From: Allobosea robiniae
GTDB lineage: Bacteria > Pseudomonadota > Alphaproteobacteria > Rhizobiales > Beijerinckiaceae
Reading direction: 5' to 3'
DNA length: 64,000 nucleotides
Assembly (NCBI RefSeq): GCF_900102525.1
Contig: NZ_FNBZ01000004.1
Location: 434,001-498,000 of the forward strand
Shown: positions 33,887 through 43,202 of the stretch, one piece after another
Layout: every line of letters begins with the position of its first letter
Position numbering within the stretch: the stretch's first letter is position 1
Position numbers and translations under genes: made by a program
Notes under the pieces: generated by a model
The model's database searches: none
What the model saw: only the letters and a program-made list of their open reading frames with translations
Told to the model about the DNA's origin: nothing

Positions 33887-35494
33887 TCAGCCGCGCAGCC
33901 ACATGCCGTCGCGCTGCGGATCGGCCCCCGCCGACAGGCGCCCGTCCCGGTTCAGCACCGCGTGCAGGGCCGCGAAGGCGAAGCCCTGATAGGACCGGGC
34001 GACCCGGTAGCCGTCGCGCTCCAGTTCGGCGGTGACATAGCGCGGGATGCGGTTGGAGACGTCGATCGCGTTGCTGGTCACGCTGATGCGCGGCGCGGCC
34101 ACGGCATCGAAGATCGGCATGCCGAAATCGACGACGTTGCTGATGCCCTGCGCCATGGCCGGCAGGATCGCCGTGCCGCCGGGGGCGCCAATGACGATGA
34201 AGGGCTGATCGTCCCGGAAGACGATGCTCGGCATCTGCGAGCTGGTGCGGCCCTTGTTCGGCGCCAGCGATCCCGGCCGGCCGGGCCGTGGGTCGAAGGC
34301 GCTCATCAGGCCGTTATACATGAAGCCGAGCCCGTCGGTGATGACGCCGCTCGGGATGTTCAGCGTGTGCGTAAGGGTGACGGCGTTGCCGTCCTGATCG
34401 ACGACGCAGACCTGCGTGGTGTCCTTCGGCTCCTGCTTGAGCTTCATGCGCTCCAGCGAGGCTCTCTCCCCGCGCCGGATGCTGTCGGCGAGCGTCGCCG
34501 CATAGTCCTTCGACAACAGCCGATCGACCGGCACCTCGACGAATTCGGGGTCGCCGATATGGGTGTCCTTGTCGATGGTGACGCGCTTCAGCGCCTCGGT
34601 GAGGATGCGCAGGTGTTCCGTGCCGTTATGCTCGAGGGCGCCGATGTCGAAGCCTTCCAGCACATGCAGGAGCTGGATCAGCGAGACGCCGCCGCCGGGG
34701 GGCTGGACGCTGGCGATCCGGTGATCCCGGTAGCGACCCCAGACAGGCGCGGAGCGCCGCAATTCGTATTGCGCGAGATCGTCATAGGAGAGCAGGCCGC
34801 CATGGGCTTGCATGTCGGCGGCGATCTGCTCGGCGATCTCGCCGCGATAGAAGATGTCGGGGCCGGCGACGGCGATGCGTTCGAGCGTGCGGGCAAGGTC
34901 TGGATTGGCGACGATGTCGCCCGGCCGCTTCATGCTGCCATCCGCTCGGAAATAGACGTCGCGCCCGGTCGCGCTGAAGCGCAGCAATTTCTCGTTCGGC
35001 ACCCGGCCCATGGCCGATGGATCGAGCGCCATGAAATAGTGCATGTACGGGCGGATCATGAAGCCGTCGCGCGCATAGGCGATGGCCGGCGCCATGATGT
35101 CGGCGAGATCCATCGTGCCGTAGTCGGACAGGGCCGTCGTATAGCCCTTCAGATTGCCGGGCGAACCGATCGACTGATAGCCGATCTCGTTGACCTGCCC
35201 CTCGACGATGAAGGAAAAGCCGTCTGGCGCCTCGCCCAGCACCTTGTCGGCCCACATGTCGGCGCGCGTGGCGCGCGGGCTGCGCGCATAGAATTCCAGC
35301 ACCTCATGCACGCCGCGCCGCGGCATATAGACCTGCATCGAGCCGTAGCCGGCGATGCCGGTCATCTGCGGATCGACCACGCTCTGGACGAAGGCGCAGG
35401 CGATCGCGGCGTCGATGGCATTGCCGCCCCGGCGAAGAACCAGGGCTCCGGCCTCGACGGCTTCAGGCTGTGCGGCGACGATCATTCCGGCCAC
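33887..35494 (-). CDS. gamma-glutamyltransferase family hydrolase without signal peptide
   Basis: The product has the Ntn-hydrolase fold of gamma-glutamyltranspeptidase. The N-terminal AAQPEAVEAGALVLRRGGNAIDAAIA is typical, and the self-cleavage/catalytic Thr region KDTTQVCVVDQDGNAV aligns with the family. It lacks an export signal, so it is probably cytoplasmic, as for HpxW-like oxamate amidohydrolases and acylases of this family. I prefer a GTG start at 35494, seven bases after GAGGGGAG; an ATG at 35485 is the alternative. It follows the M20 gene by 13 bases. Confidence 0.82.
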   Translation of the reverse strand: MAGMIVAAQPEAVEAGALVLRRGGNAIDAAIACAFVQSVVDPQMTGIAGYGSMQVYMPRRGVHEVLEFYARSPRATRADMWADKVLGEAPDGFSFIVEGQVNEIGYQSIGSPGNLKGYTTALSDYGTMDLADIMAPAIAYARDGFMIRPYMHYFMALDPSAMGRVPNEKLLRFSATGRDVYFRADGSMKRPGDIVANPDLARTLERIAVAGPDIFYRGEIAEQIAADMQAHGGLLSYDDLAQYELRRSAPVWGRYRDHRIASVQPPGGGVSLIQLLHVLEGFDIGALEHNGTEHLRILTEALKRVTIDKDTHIGDPEFVEVPVDRLLSKDYAATLADSIRRGERASLERMKLKQEPKDTTQVCVVDQDGNAVTLTHTLNIPSGVITDGLGFMYNGLMSAFDPRPGRPGSLAPNKGRTSSQMPSIVFRDDQPFIVIGAPGGTAILPAMAQGISNVVDFGMPIFDAVAAPRISVTSNAIDVSNRIPRYVTAELERDGYRVARSYQGFAFAALHAVLNRDGRLSAGADPQRDGMWLRG

Positions 35495-35507
35495 GGCAAC
35501 GCTCCCC

Positions 35508-36911
35508 TCAACCGGCTTGCTGATGGAATGCGGCAGGGGCGTATCGCGCCAGTTCCTGCAGCAGCATCGGCCAGGCCCGGAGCCCGAGCGCGACCGAAGG
35601 AACATGGAAGAACTCGTTGGGCGCGTGGACGTCCTCGTCCGGCAGGTTGAAGCCGAACATCAGCGTGTCCAGGCCCATCGTCTCCTTGAAGATCGCAGTG
35701 ATCGGCACCGTCGCGCCGAGCCGGACATGGACGGGCTCCTGCCCGGAGGTCCGGCGCAACACGGTCGTCGCCGCCTGGACCAGCGGATGTTCCGCCGCCA
35801 GCGTGGACGCGGGCGAACCGCCGCCGATCGCCTCGAAGCCGACCTTAACGCCCAGCCTTGCCGCCGCGAGGATGTGCTCCTTCAGCGCCGCGCCGGCCTG
35901 GTCGGGGTCCTGTCCCGGCGCCAGGCGGATGGTGATCTTGGCGCGCGCCTCGTCCGGGATGACCGTCTTGGAGCCGGTGCCGGTGTAACCGCCCCACATT
36001 CCGTTCACGTCGATCGCGGGGCGCAGCGTCAAGCGCTCGCGGATGCTGTAGCCGGGCTCGCCGGCGGCGATGCCACCGACATCCGCGACGAAGGCGGCCT
36101 CGTCGAACGGCAAGGCGGCCGTATCGCGCCGGTCGCGCTCGGAAAGTGGGCGGACGGCGTCCATCAAGGCGGGGACGGCGATGGCGCCTTCCGCGTCGTG
36201 GAGGGAGGCGACGATCGCCGCGAGCTCGTGCAGGGCATTGCGGACCGAGCCGCCATAGCGGCCGGAATGCAGCTCCTTGCCGGCAGTCCGGACGACGAGC
36301 TCGAGCTTGGTCAGCCCGCGCGCGCCGACATTGATCGTGGGCACGGTCGGGCTCGCCCGGCCGCCATCGGCCGAGATCATCGCATCGGCCTTGAGCAGGT
36401 CGCCATAGCGGCGGACGATCTCGTGCAGGCTCGGGCTGCCGGTCTCCTCCTCGCCTTCGATGAAGAGCTTGATATTGACCGGACAGCGCCCCTCGACGGC
36501 GAGAAAGGCCGCCACCGTCTCGATCGCGATCGTGGTCGAGCCCTTCACATCCGAGGCGCCGCGCGCATAAAGGCGCCCGTCACGGATCGTCGGCTCGAAG
36601 GGCGGCGATTGCCAAAGCGCCAGCGGGTCGGGCGGCTGCACGTCGTAATGGCCGTAGACGATGATGGTCGGCGCACCCGGCGCGCCGAGCCAGGCGCCAT
36701 AGACGGCCGGCTGCCCGCCGCCATCGAGAAGCTGGACGTCGGTCAGGCCGATGCCTTTCAGCCAATCCAGCAGGAAAGCGCGCGTGTCGGCCATGCCTTG
36801 CGCATAGGCGGGGTCGGTACTGACGCTCGGCAGCCTGAGGAAGGCGTCGAGCCGCGCCATCACGTCGTCATGGCGGCGCTGCAGGTAGTCGACGACGGAT
36901 TCGGCGCTCAT
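35508..36911 (-). CDS. M20 family metallopeptidase (dipeptidase-like)
   Basis: The 467-residue enzyme has all di-zinc ligands of the family: YGHYDVQPPDPLALW (His), GASDVKG (bridging Asp), EGEEETGSP (Glu pair), SADG (Asp) and the C-terminal HAPNEF (His). The layout, including the lid domain near 200-350, resembles dipeptidases of the CNDP/DapE group. It overlaps the upstream AtuA-partner gene by four bases. It likely hydrolyses the imported peptide-like compound in the cytoplasm. Confidence 0.88.
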   Translation of the reverse strand: MSAESVVDYLQRRHDDVMARLDAFLRLPSVSTDPAYAQGMADTRAFLLDWLKGIGLTDVQLLDGGGQPAVYGAWLGAPGAPTIIVYGHYDVQPPDPLALWQSPPFEPTIRDGRLYARGASDVKGSTTIAIETVAAFLAVEGRCPVNIKLFIEGEEETGSPSLHEIVRRYGDLLKADAMISADGGRASPTVPTINVGARGLTKLELVVRTAGKELHSGRYGGSVRNALHELAAIVASLHDAEGAIAVPALMDAVRPLSERDRRDTAALPFDEAAFVADVGGIAAGEPGYSIRERLTLRPAIDVNGMWGGYTGTGSKTVIPDEARAKITIRLAPGQDPDQAGAALKEHILAAARLGVKVGFEAIGGGSPASTLAAEHPLVQAATTVLRRTSGQEPVHVRLGATVPITAIFKETMGLDTLMFGFNLPDEDVHAPNEFFHVPSVALGLRAWPMLLQELARYAPAAFHQQAG

Positions 36912-37288
36912 CGCGAGCCTCCGCTCATGAGTTCGGGAGCAGGCTCTTCGGCCAGAGACAGCAGCCCCGCCGGCATCTCGATCTCGGCCGAGAGCAGCAG
37001 GAACGAGAGTGTCTTGCCGTGGCCGTCGAGCCCGAGGCTGCCGTTGACGCCGCCATCCAGCACGTCATCGAGCACGAAATTGAAGGCATGGAGCTTGGGC
37101 AGCTCGTAGCGTTTGACGGCAGTGGGTCGGCGCTCGCGGAAGACGCGCGCGACGAACGTCTCCGTCAACCGCTCGCGCAGCGGCTCGAAGAACCGCGGCT
37201 CGCGGCAGACCACCGCGATATTGAGCCGATTGCCCTTGTCACCGGAGCGGGCATGGGCGAGCTCGTAGAGGGAAACCGCGCGGGTCAT
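36908..37288 (-). CDS. AtuA-like partner protein (ferredoxin-fold domain)
   Basis: The 126-residue protein begins MTRAVSLYELAHARSGDKGNRLNIAVV; the A-H-x-R-S-G-D-K-G-N motif is characteristic of the small domain that accompanies AtuA/DUF1446 proteins, sometimes fused to their C-terminus. Here it is a separate gene overlapping atuA-like by four bases. The pair acts in acyclic terpene use in Pseudomonas, but most members have unknown substrates. The remainder (about 85-126) is poorly conserved-looking. Confidence 0.78.
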   Translation of the reverse strand: MTRAVSLYELAHARSGDKGNRLNIAVVCREPRFFEPLRERLTETFVARVFRERRPTAVKRYELPKLHAFNFVLDDVLDGGVNGSLGLDGHGKTLSFLLLSAEIEMPAGLLSLAEEPAPELMSGGSR

Positions 37289-38658
37289 GCCGTCTCCAGA
37301 AGCGAGATCTGCGGGGTGACGCGCTTGCGATCGACCAGGCAGGATGCGCTGCGCAGCCGCGGGGTCAGGCGCTTGCGGACGCCACCGCCGCCGGCAGGGC
37401 CGGCGCAATACAAGGCCTCGACCTCGTCGAGCAGGCATTCCGCCGCGGCGCGATCGGCGGTCTCGGCCGCGAACCGAACGCGCAGATCCCCGTCACGGAC
37501 ACCCGGAATCCCGGCACTCAGCAGCGAGCCGGACGTATCGCCGAAGACGCTCACGATCCCGATCACATCCGCGCGGACATGCAAGGACGGATGAAGGAAG
37601 GCCAGACGCTTCGTCACCGTTTCGATGGCGAGCGCGGCGCGGGATTTCGCGTTCGGGCCGGCATAGGAGATCTCGGCTTCGGCCAGCAACCCACCGTCGA
37701 AACAGACCGTCGCCTTCAAGGTCTCGGGCCGGGCACGGCCACTTGCGCCTGTCACGCGGATGCGATCGGACCCGACCTCCGTCAGCTCGACCTGCGTGAG
37801 ATCGAGGATCGCATCCGGCGTCAGATAGGCGGCGGGATCGTGGATTTCGTAGAGAATCTGCTCGGTCACAGTCCGGCGGTCGACCAATCCGCCCGTCCCG
37901 GCCGGCTTGGTGATCGTGAACACGCCGTCCGGATCGACCTCCGCGATCGGATAGCCCAGCACATCCATCCCCGGCACGTCCTTGACGCCGGGATCGGCGA
38001 AATAGCCGCCTGTCACCTGCGATCCGCATTCGAGGAGATGACCCGCGAGGATACCGGCCGCGAGCCTGTCCCAATCGTCATCCGCCCAGCCGAAGCTGTA
38101 TTTGAGCGGGCCGAGCACGAGGGCGGGATCGGCGACGCGCCCAGTCACGACGACATCAGCGCCCCGATCCAACGCCTCGGCGATCGCATCCGCGCCCAGA
38201 TAGGCATTCGCCGAAATGATCGCAGGCTCACTGCTTAACAGGGCGCCATCGATCTCCATGCGGGCGAAATCGGCCGGTGCGAAGGTGTCACGCATGTCGT
38301 CGCCCGAGACGATCGCAATCTTCAGATCGGCACAGCCGAGTTCAGTAGCCCAAGCCTGGATCTTTGCGGCCGCGCCGAAAGGATTGGCCCCGCCGAAATT
38401 GCCGATGATCTTGATACCCGCCGCTGCGCAAGGCGCCAGAGCCGGCCAGAGCAGGCGCTTCAAAGCCGGAACCTCGCCGCGCGCCGGATCGGCAAGGCGG
38501 TCGAGCTGCGCGAGCGCGAGCGTGCGCTCCGCCAGGGTCTCGAAAATCAGAAAGCGCGGTCCGTCGTGACGCGCAAGCGCCTCGATCAATGGACCCGAAG
38601 AGTCGGGACGATCGCCTGCGAAACCGGCCGCCGCTCCGATCCAAACCTGCTGTGCCAC
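37285..38658 (-). CDS. AtuA/DUF1446 family protein
   Basis: The 457-residue protein begins QQVWIGAAAGFAGDRPDSSGPLIEA after a GTG start (38658; 38661 also possible) and carries family stretches NFGGANPFGAA, IVSGDDM, SANAYLGADAIAEAL, VVVTGRVADPALVLGPL and HLLECGSQVTGGYF. The family is named for acyclic terpene utilisation; its reaction is not settled. It is the first gene of the operon atuA-like, partner, M20, GGT-like, family 5 ABC importer, divergent from a LysR regulator. Confidence 0.82.
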   Translation of the reverse strand: MAQQVWIGAAAGFAGDRPDSSGPLIEALARHDGPRFLIFETLAERTLALAQLDRLADPARGEVPALKRLLWPALAPCAAAGIKIIGNFGGANPFGAAAKIQAWATELGCADLKIAIVSGDDMRDTFAPADFARMEIDGALLSSEPAIISANAYLGADAIAEALDRGADVVVTGRVADPALVLGPLKYSFGWADDDWDRLAAGILAGHLLECGSQVTGGYFADPGVKDVPGMDVLGYPIAEVDPDGVFTITKPAGTGGLVDRRTVTEQILYEIHDPAAYLTPDAILDLTQVELTEVGSDRIRVTGASGRARPETLKATVCFDGGLLAEAEISYAGPNAKSRAALAIETVTKRLAFLHPSLHVRADVIGIVSVFGDTSGSLLSAGIPGVRDGDLRVRFAAETADRAAAECLLDEVEALYCAGPAGGGGVRKRLTPRLRSASCLVDRKRVTPQISLLETA

Positions 38659-38737
38659 CACTGCGTTAGCGTCCCGCCTGCGCCTTGTCCCACGCGATCG
38701 AGGCAGAAAACGTCCGTATGGCAAAATGTCAAATAAT

Positions 38738-38759
38738 GGCTATTAATTTATACATAGCC
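38738..38759. promoter_or_regulatory. inverted repeat in the LysR / AtuA divergent promoter
   Basis: GGCTAT (38738-38743) and ATAGCC (38754-38759) flank ten AT-only or nearly AT-only bases, the kind of interrupted dyad LysR proteins bind. It is 42 bases before the LysR start and about 80 before the AtuA-type start. The surrounding 140 bases are the most AT-rich of this neighbourhood. Confidence 0.45.
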
Positions 38760-38800
38760 TTAGTTTATGAATTGCGGACTTCTCCCGCCTCGGCGCCACG

Positions 38801-39688
38801 ATGAATCTTACCCTCCGCCAGCTCGAAATCCTCGTCGCCATCGGCGATACGTTGAGCCTCACCGCCGCCGCGGAGAAGCTCGGCGTCTCCCAGCCTTCCG
38901 TTAGTGAAACCTTGAGGCGCGTCGAGGGCGAGCTGGGCTGCAAGTTGGTCGACCGGACGACGCGGCAACTGGCCTTGACCTATGAAGGTCACCATGTCGT
39001 GGCCAGCGCTCGGGAAGCGATGCGAAGCCTGGCCGGCACCTTCGAGGCGATTGCGCGTCGTGGTGATGGTGTCCATGGCCGCTTGTCTATCGCCGCTTTG
39101 CCATCAGCGGTCTGTACCTTGCTGCCGCCCGCGTTACGCAGCTTTCGCAAATGTTATCCGGGCATCGCGGTTTCGGTCCGCGACGCCCTGCAGGATCGAG
39201 CAATGGCGATGCTCGAAGACGGCAGCGTCGATCTTGTCATCGCCGGCCAACCGGCGTGGCAGGGTGGCTTCGTCTTCGAGGAGATCGCGAGCGATCAGCT
39301 CAAGTTGGTGGTGTCGCGCCATCATCCCTTGTCCGGGCGAGACAGAGTCGGCTGGAGCGAACTGGCGGCTTTCGAATTTATCGCCATGTCCACGTCCTCC
39401 TCCGTCCGGCGCCTGACCGATGCCGGTTTCATCCACGCCAATCTGCAGACCGCGCCGGCTTACGAGGTCGATCAGATTTCTTGCGCTGCTGCGCTCGCAG
39501 CCGCCGGGCTTGGTATAACCGCGCTCCCAACGATGACGTTCGCCATGTTCAATGCCGATGAACTGACCGTGATCCCTCTGGTCGCGCCGACCATCGAGCG
39601 CAGCATCGGCATGACGTGGTTGAAAGACCGGCCCCTCTCGGCCAGTGCGATCAAGTTCGTCGCCGCCTTGCGCGCCAGACGCGCTTAG
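38801..39688 (+). CDS. LysR-family transcriptional regulator (AtuA/peptide operon)
   Basis: The 295-residue regulator has the winged helix at 1-60 (LRQLEILVAIGDTLSLTAAAEKLGVSQPSVSETLRRVE) and a periplasmic-binding-protein-like effector domain from about 90. It is divergent from the atuA-like gene and is the likely activator of that operon. The inducer is presumably the imported compound or a metabolite. Confidence 0.9.
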   Translation: MNLTLRQLEILVAIGDTLSLTAAAEKLGVSQPSVSETLRRVEGELGCKLVDRTTRQLALTYEGHHVVASAREAMRSLAGTFEAIARRGDGVHGRLSIAALPSAVCTLLPPALRSFRKCYPGIAVSVRDALQDRAMAMLEDGSVDLVIAGQPAWQGGFVFEEIASDQLKLVVSRHHPLSGRDRVGWSELAAFEFIAMSTSSSVRRLTDAGFIHANLQTAPAYEVDQISCAAALAAAGLGITALPTMTFAMFNADELTVIPLVAPTIERSIGMTWLKDRPLSASAIKFVAALRARRA

Positions 39689-40082
39689 TTTGAACGGGCG
39701 AGCTTGCGCAGGCTTTGCTCTTCAGTTTGTGCGGCGTGAATGTCTGCTTCTGAGCGCTACCCCAAGGTCCGCTCTTGGCGCAACGCAGCTAAGAGCCTCT
39801 TAGTTGGCTCGAAAGCCTCGGTTGGGTGGAGAGCCGACGCTCACCGTGGATCCGATTGAGCGTCGGATCGCGTCAACGGTGCGCATTGGCCCTCCGACCG
39901 AAAGCGGACTTCAAAGCGGAGACGTCGCGCCACCGAGTTGGTCCACGATCAGCAAGGAAAGCTGCACGCGAAGCGCTTCACAGGGGGAATAGACTGTCGT
40001 GGTCACGGAAGCGTGAGGTCGGTCTGGCTAGCGGAATAATTGACGCCGCAGCGCATCTCACCTGCTCAACAAGGAGCAGGGC
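39689..40082. other. gene-free stretch with repeat copy 4
   Basis: No credible open frame lies here. It holds the 43-bp repeat at 39740-39782 and, around 39893-39925, a second fragment with CCGACCGAAAGCGGAC and AAGCGGAGACGTC that resembles the complementary half of such repeats. The last 60 bases contain the AAGGAG ribosome site of the next gene. I could not identify a clear ECF-type promoter. Confidence 0.4.
39740..39782 (+). repeat. 43-bp dispersed intergenic repeat, copy 4
   Basis: Begins ATGTCTGCTTC, has CCCCAAGGTCCG in the middle and ends CTTGGCGCA, with the same spacing as the other copies. It lies 51 bases after the LysR gene. Confidence 0.55.
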
Positions 40083-41468
40083 ATGTCCAGCAATCACCCG
40101 ATCAAGCCAAGCCGTCGCACAGTGCTTCAGGGAGCCGCAGCGGTCGCGATGAGCCCGGTAGTGGCCAAAGCGCAGACCAAAGCCGCGGAGACGGGGCCAC
40201 GCGCAGGCGACCGGATCTTCCTGACCAACGAAGATTCCAACACGTTAAGCGTGATCGATCCGGTGACGGACGAGCTCCTGCCGACGGTCAACCTGACCAG
40301 CTTCGACGAGGATTCGCGCCCTCCTTTCCGCTTCGTGACGGGCAACGTCACTCCCACCCATGGCGAGATGGTCCAGAAGCCGCTCTATCACGGGGCGATC
40401 TCGATCCATGGCTGCGTGCCTTCGCCCGATTCCAGCATGTTCGCGACGGCCGGCCGCGGCACGAGTAATCTCTATCTCGTCGACACGACCAAGCTCAAGG
40501 TCATCGGCAATCAGCCGAACCCGCAGGCCGGCGCGACGACATCGCCGGACATCCTGACCTCCGGCATCTTGGTCGGGCGCGAGCCGCATGAGCCGACCTT
40601 CACCCGCAACGGCAAGGAAGTCTGGGTCGCGCTGCGCGGCGAGAGCAAAATCGCGGTGATCGACGTTCAGCGTGCCGTCGCCGAATCCGCTGGCGAGCTC
40701 CCTCGAGGCGCGGCGATCCGCCGGTTCATGCCCGTCCTGCCCGGCCCGGCGATGGTCTGGTTCTCGGCTGGCGGCGAGACCGCCTTCCTGATCTCGCAGA
40801 AGCAGCCTCGCATCGAGGTCTACAACGTCAAATACGACGCGCAGGGCTTCTCGACGACCGAGCGCAAGATGACGATCGACACCTCCGCACAGGACCGTTT
40901 CGGCTTCGCGCCCTTCGTCAAGATCACGCCGGACGGCCACGAGTTCTGGGTTTCCCAGAAGCTGGCGGATTGCCTTTCGGTTTACGAAGCCCGCGGGGAG
41001 CATCGGCTGCTCGACCACGTGCCGCTGGGCGAAAAGGCCCGGCCCAACCATGTCGAGTTCGTCAAGAACGCGCGCGGCAGCGTCGCCTACGCCACCTTCG
41101 CGCGGGTCGACGATGACGGCCCGGGAGGCCGGACATCGAGCCGGATCGCGATCATCGACCGCTCGGCGCCAGCCGGAAAGCGGCGCGTCGTCGGCCATTT
41201 CTTCAGCCACGGTCGCGAGTCGCACGGGATCTGGACCGATCCCTCCAAGACGAAGCTCTATGTCGCCCATGAGCTCGACGAGCTGCCCGGCTCGCCCCAT
41301 GCCGGGCAGACCGTCTGCAGCGCGTTCGATATCAGCGACCCGCTGCAGCCGCGCTTCATCAAGCAGATTCCGCTCGGCACGCTCGACCTGCCATCCGGCA
41401 AGCTGCGCAACAAGAAGTCGATCAACCTAGTCTATGTGCGTCCCGGCGCGCGCAGCGAGACAGCGTGA
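40083..41468 (+). CDS. Tat-exported YVTN/YncE-like beta-propeller protein
   Basis: The 461-residue protein has a twin-arginine signal (KPSRRTVLQGAAAVAMSPVVAKA) and then repeated beta-propeller blades, for example RIFLTNEDSNTLSVIDPVTDE, GKEVWVALRGESKIAVIDVQ and SRIAIIDRS. His and Cys residues scattered in the blades (THGEM, HGAISIHGCVPS, FFSHGRESHGIW) could bind metal. A start with AAGGAG at 40083 is firm. It precedes a DUF305 gene and an ECF sigma pair by short gaps, suggesting a stress- or metal-responsive periplasmic role (inference). Confidence 0.82.
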   Translation: MSSNHPIKPSRRTVLQGAAAVAMSPVVAKAQTKAAETGPRAGDRIFLTNEDSNTLSVIDPVTDELLPTVNLTSFDEDSRPPFRFVTGNVTPTHGEMVQKPLYHGAISIHGCVPSPDSSMFATAGRGTSNLYLVDTTKLKVIGNQPNPQAGATTSPDILTSGILVGREPHEPTFTRNGKEVWVALRGESKIAVIDVQRAVAESAGELPRGAAIRRFMPVLPGPAMVWFSAGGETAFLISQKQPRIEVYNVKYDAQGFSTTERKMTIDTSAQDRFGFAPFVKITPDGHEFWVSQKLADCLSVYEARGEHRLLDHVPLGEKARPNHVEFVKNARGSVAYATFARVDDDGPGGRTSSRIAIIDRSAPAGKRRVVGHFFSHGRESHGIWTDPSKTKLYVAHELDELPGSPHAGQTVCSAFDISDPLQPRFIKQIPLGTLDLPSGKLRNKKSINLVYVRPGARSETA

Positions 41469-41480
41469 CGGGAGCGCAAG

Positions 41481-41921
41481 ATGAGATTTTCTCTGGACAC
41501 CATGTTGGCCCGGGTCGCCGGAGGAGCCGTGCCGGTGCACGATCATTCCAATCATGGCGGGGCGATGCCGCCTTCGCCTGACAAAACCACGGCTGCGGCC
41601 GCCGCCGCGCCGAAAGGCTATGATACCTATCTCAGCGACATGCATGTCGGCATGGAGAAGATGATGCGGGACATGCACGCCGACCCGCCGTCCGGGGACC
41701 CCGACATCGACTTCCTCGCCATGATGGTCCCCCATCACTGGGGAGCGGTCGAGATGGCAAGGCTGGTATTGCGCGACGGACGCGACCCGATCGTCCGCGA
41801 GATCGCCGAGGCCATCCTCGCCGGCCAGCAGACCGAGATGCAAGGTATGCGCGGCCGCCTCGAAGCCTTGCGTCGTGGCGACGACGACTATCCCTCGCTG
41901 AGTGGCAACCGGGGACCGTGA
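41481..41921 (+). CDS. DUF305 family protein
   Basis: The 146-residue product has the DUF305 core DIDFLAMMVPHHWGAVEMARLVL (His pair and Met residues) and QQTEMQGMRG, a helical bundle related to copper-binding CopM and ferritin-like proteins. Further His and Met residues near residues 20-66 (VHDHSNHGG, DMHVGMEKMMRDMHAD) fit metal binding. No obvious cleavable signal is present although the family is usually periplasmic. It starts 12 bases after the beta-propeller gene, with GGGAG upstream. Confidence 0.82.
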   Translation: MRFSLDTMLARVAGGAVPVHDHSNHGGAMPPSPDKTTAAAAAAPKGYDTYLSDMHVGMEKMMRDMHADPPSGDPDIDFLAMMVPHHWGAVEMARLVLRDGRDPIVREIAEAILAGQQTEMQGMRGRLEALRRGDDDYPSLSGNRGP

Positions 41922-41922
41922 C

Positions 41923-42438
41923 ATGTTCGGCTGCGTGTCCGACCTCGAGATCGAGGCCCAGATCCCGGCGCTACGGCGGTTCGCGCGCTCGCTGGCGCGC
42001 AATCCCGACGATGCCGACGAGCTGGTTCAGGACACGCTGCTGCAGGCGCTCTCGCGCTGGAGGCAGCTACGGAGGCCGGAGAGCATCCGAGCCTGGCTGT
42101 TCCAGATCCTGTTCAATCTCCACCGCACCAGCGGGCGCGGTCGCCAGCGCGACCTCGCCCGCTTCACCGACGATGACTGTACCGACCATCCCGACCCGAC
42201 CGGCGATCCGACGCAGGCTTTGCATCTCGGCGATGCGCTCTCGGCGCTGGCACGGTTGCCGCAGGATCAGCGCATCGCGCTCGAACTAGTGGCGATGGAG
42301 GACATGACCTACGAAGAAGTAGCCAGGGTGACCGAAGTGCCGATCGGAACTGTGATGTCGCGCCTGAGCCGTGCGCGCGAACGTCTGCGCTCCGAGCTCG
42401 AAGGCAGCAATGTGACTCCGCTACGGAGGCTGAAATGA
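41923..42438 (+). CDS. ECF-type RNA polymerase sigma factor
   Basis: The 171-residue protein has sigma region 2 (LRRFARSLARNPDDADELVQDTLLQALSRW) and region 4 (ALARLPQDQRIALELVAMEDMTYEEVARVTEVPIGTVMSRLSRARERLR). The ATG at 41923 is one base after the DUF305 stop and has GGGGA upstream. It overlaps the anti-sigma gene by four bases, the usual coupling of ECF pairs. Confidence 0.92.
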   Translation: MFGCVSDLEIEAQIPALRRFARSLARNPDDADELVQDTLLQALSRWRQLRRPESIRAWLFQILFNLHRTSGRGRQRDLARFTDDDCTDHPDPTGDPTQALHLGDALSALARLPQDQRIALELVAMEDMTYEEVARVTEVPIGTVMSRLSRARERLRSELEGSNVTPLRRLK

Positions 42439-43202
42439 CGCAAGGCTCGCGCCCGATCGGCGACGACGATATCCAGGCCTTCATCGACGGAAGGCTCGCG
42501 CCGGCCCGCCAGCGGGAGGTCGAAACCTTCCTCGCATCGGAGCCTGCCCTGTGGAGCCGCGTCGAGCAGTTCCGGGCGGATGCCCAGGCGCTGCGGGCTG
42601 CAACGCAGCGTCGCTCTACCGAGCCGATTCCGGCCTCCTTACGGCTGAGCGAGGTCAGGCGCCGACGCGCGGCAGGAAGCTTGGCGTTCCATCGGCGGAT
42701 AGCGGCCGGCATCTGTATCTTCGCCCTTGGCGCCGTGCTCGGCATGGCCCTCCCCCGACAGGAAGCGGAAACACCGACGGCACGGCCCCAGATGACCGAT
42801 GCGGTCGTCGCCTTCCGTGCCTTCTCCGGGGGCGCCGGCGACGCGGTCGAGGTCCCGGCGGCCCAGACCGTCGCGTTGAAACGGATGATATCCCATCATC
42901 TCCGGCAGGACGTCGCCATCCCCGATCTCTCGGAGCTCGACCTGACGTTTCGCGGTGGGCGCCTGCTCGCGAGCGACGAGGGGCCGGGCGGCATGTTCGT
43001 TTATGACGAGCCCAGCGGCGGGCAGGTCGCGCTCTATGTGAAGACCCTCGCCAGCCCTCGCAAGGCGGCGCTGGCTTCGCGCCGTGACGGCGATCTCGTT
43101 GCCTATTTCTGGTTCACAGGCGCGCTCGGCTACGCGGTGCTCGGCGCTCCCGGCTCCACCTTCGTCAAACGGGCAGCCGAGCAGTTGAGCAACACCTCAT
43201 GA
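42435..43202 (+). CDS. membrane anti-sigma factor
   Basis: The 255-residue protein has a short cytoplasmic N-terminal helical domain (DDDIQAFIDGRLAPARQREVETFLA, zinc-less anti-sigma type), one membrane helix near 87-105 (RIAAGICIFALGAVLGMAL) and a periplasmic domain of about 150 residues. This is the RsgA/ChrR-like arrangement that holds an ECF factor until an envelope signal arrives. It is the last gene of the rightward unit and overlaps the convergent small gene by six bases. Confidence 0.85.
   Translation: MTQGSRPIGDDDIQAFIDGRLAPARQREVETFLASEPALWSRVEQFRADAQALRAATQRRSTEPIPASLRLSEVRRRRAAGSLAFHRRIAAGICIFALGAVLGMALPRQEAETPTARPQMTDAVVAFRAFSGGAGDAVEVPAAQTVALKRMISHHLRQDVAIPDLSELDLTFRGGRLLASDEGPGGMFVYDEPSGGQVALYVKTLASPRKAALASRRDGDLVAYFWFTGALGYAVLGAPGSTFVKRAAEQLSNTS

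Noticed and set aside
33785..37109. Plus-strand open frames of 621 and 584 codons
   Set aside because: Both are antisense to the gamma-glutamyltransferase-like and M20 peptidase genes, which carry complete catalytic motifs; the plus-strand translations have shadow composition.
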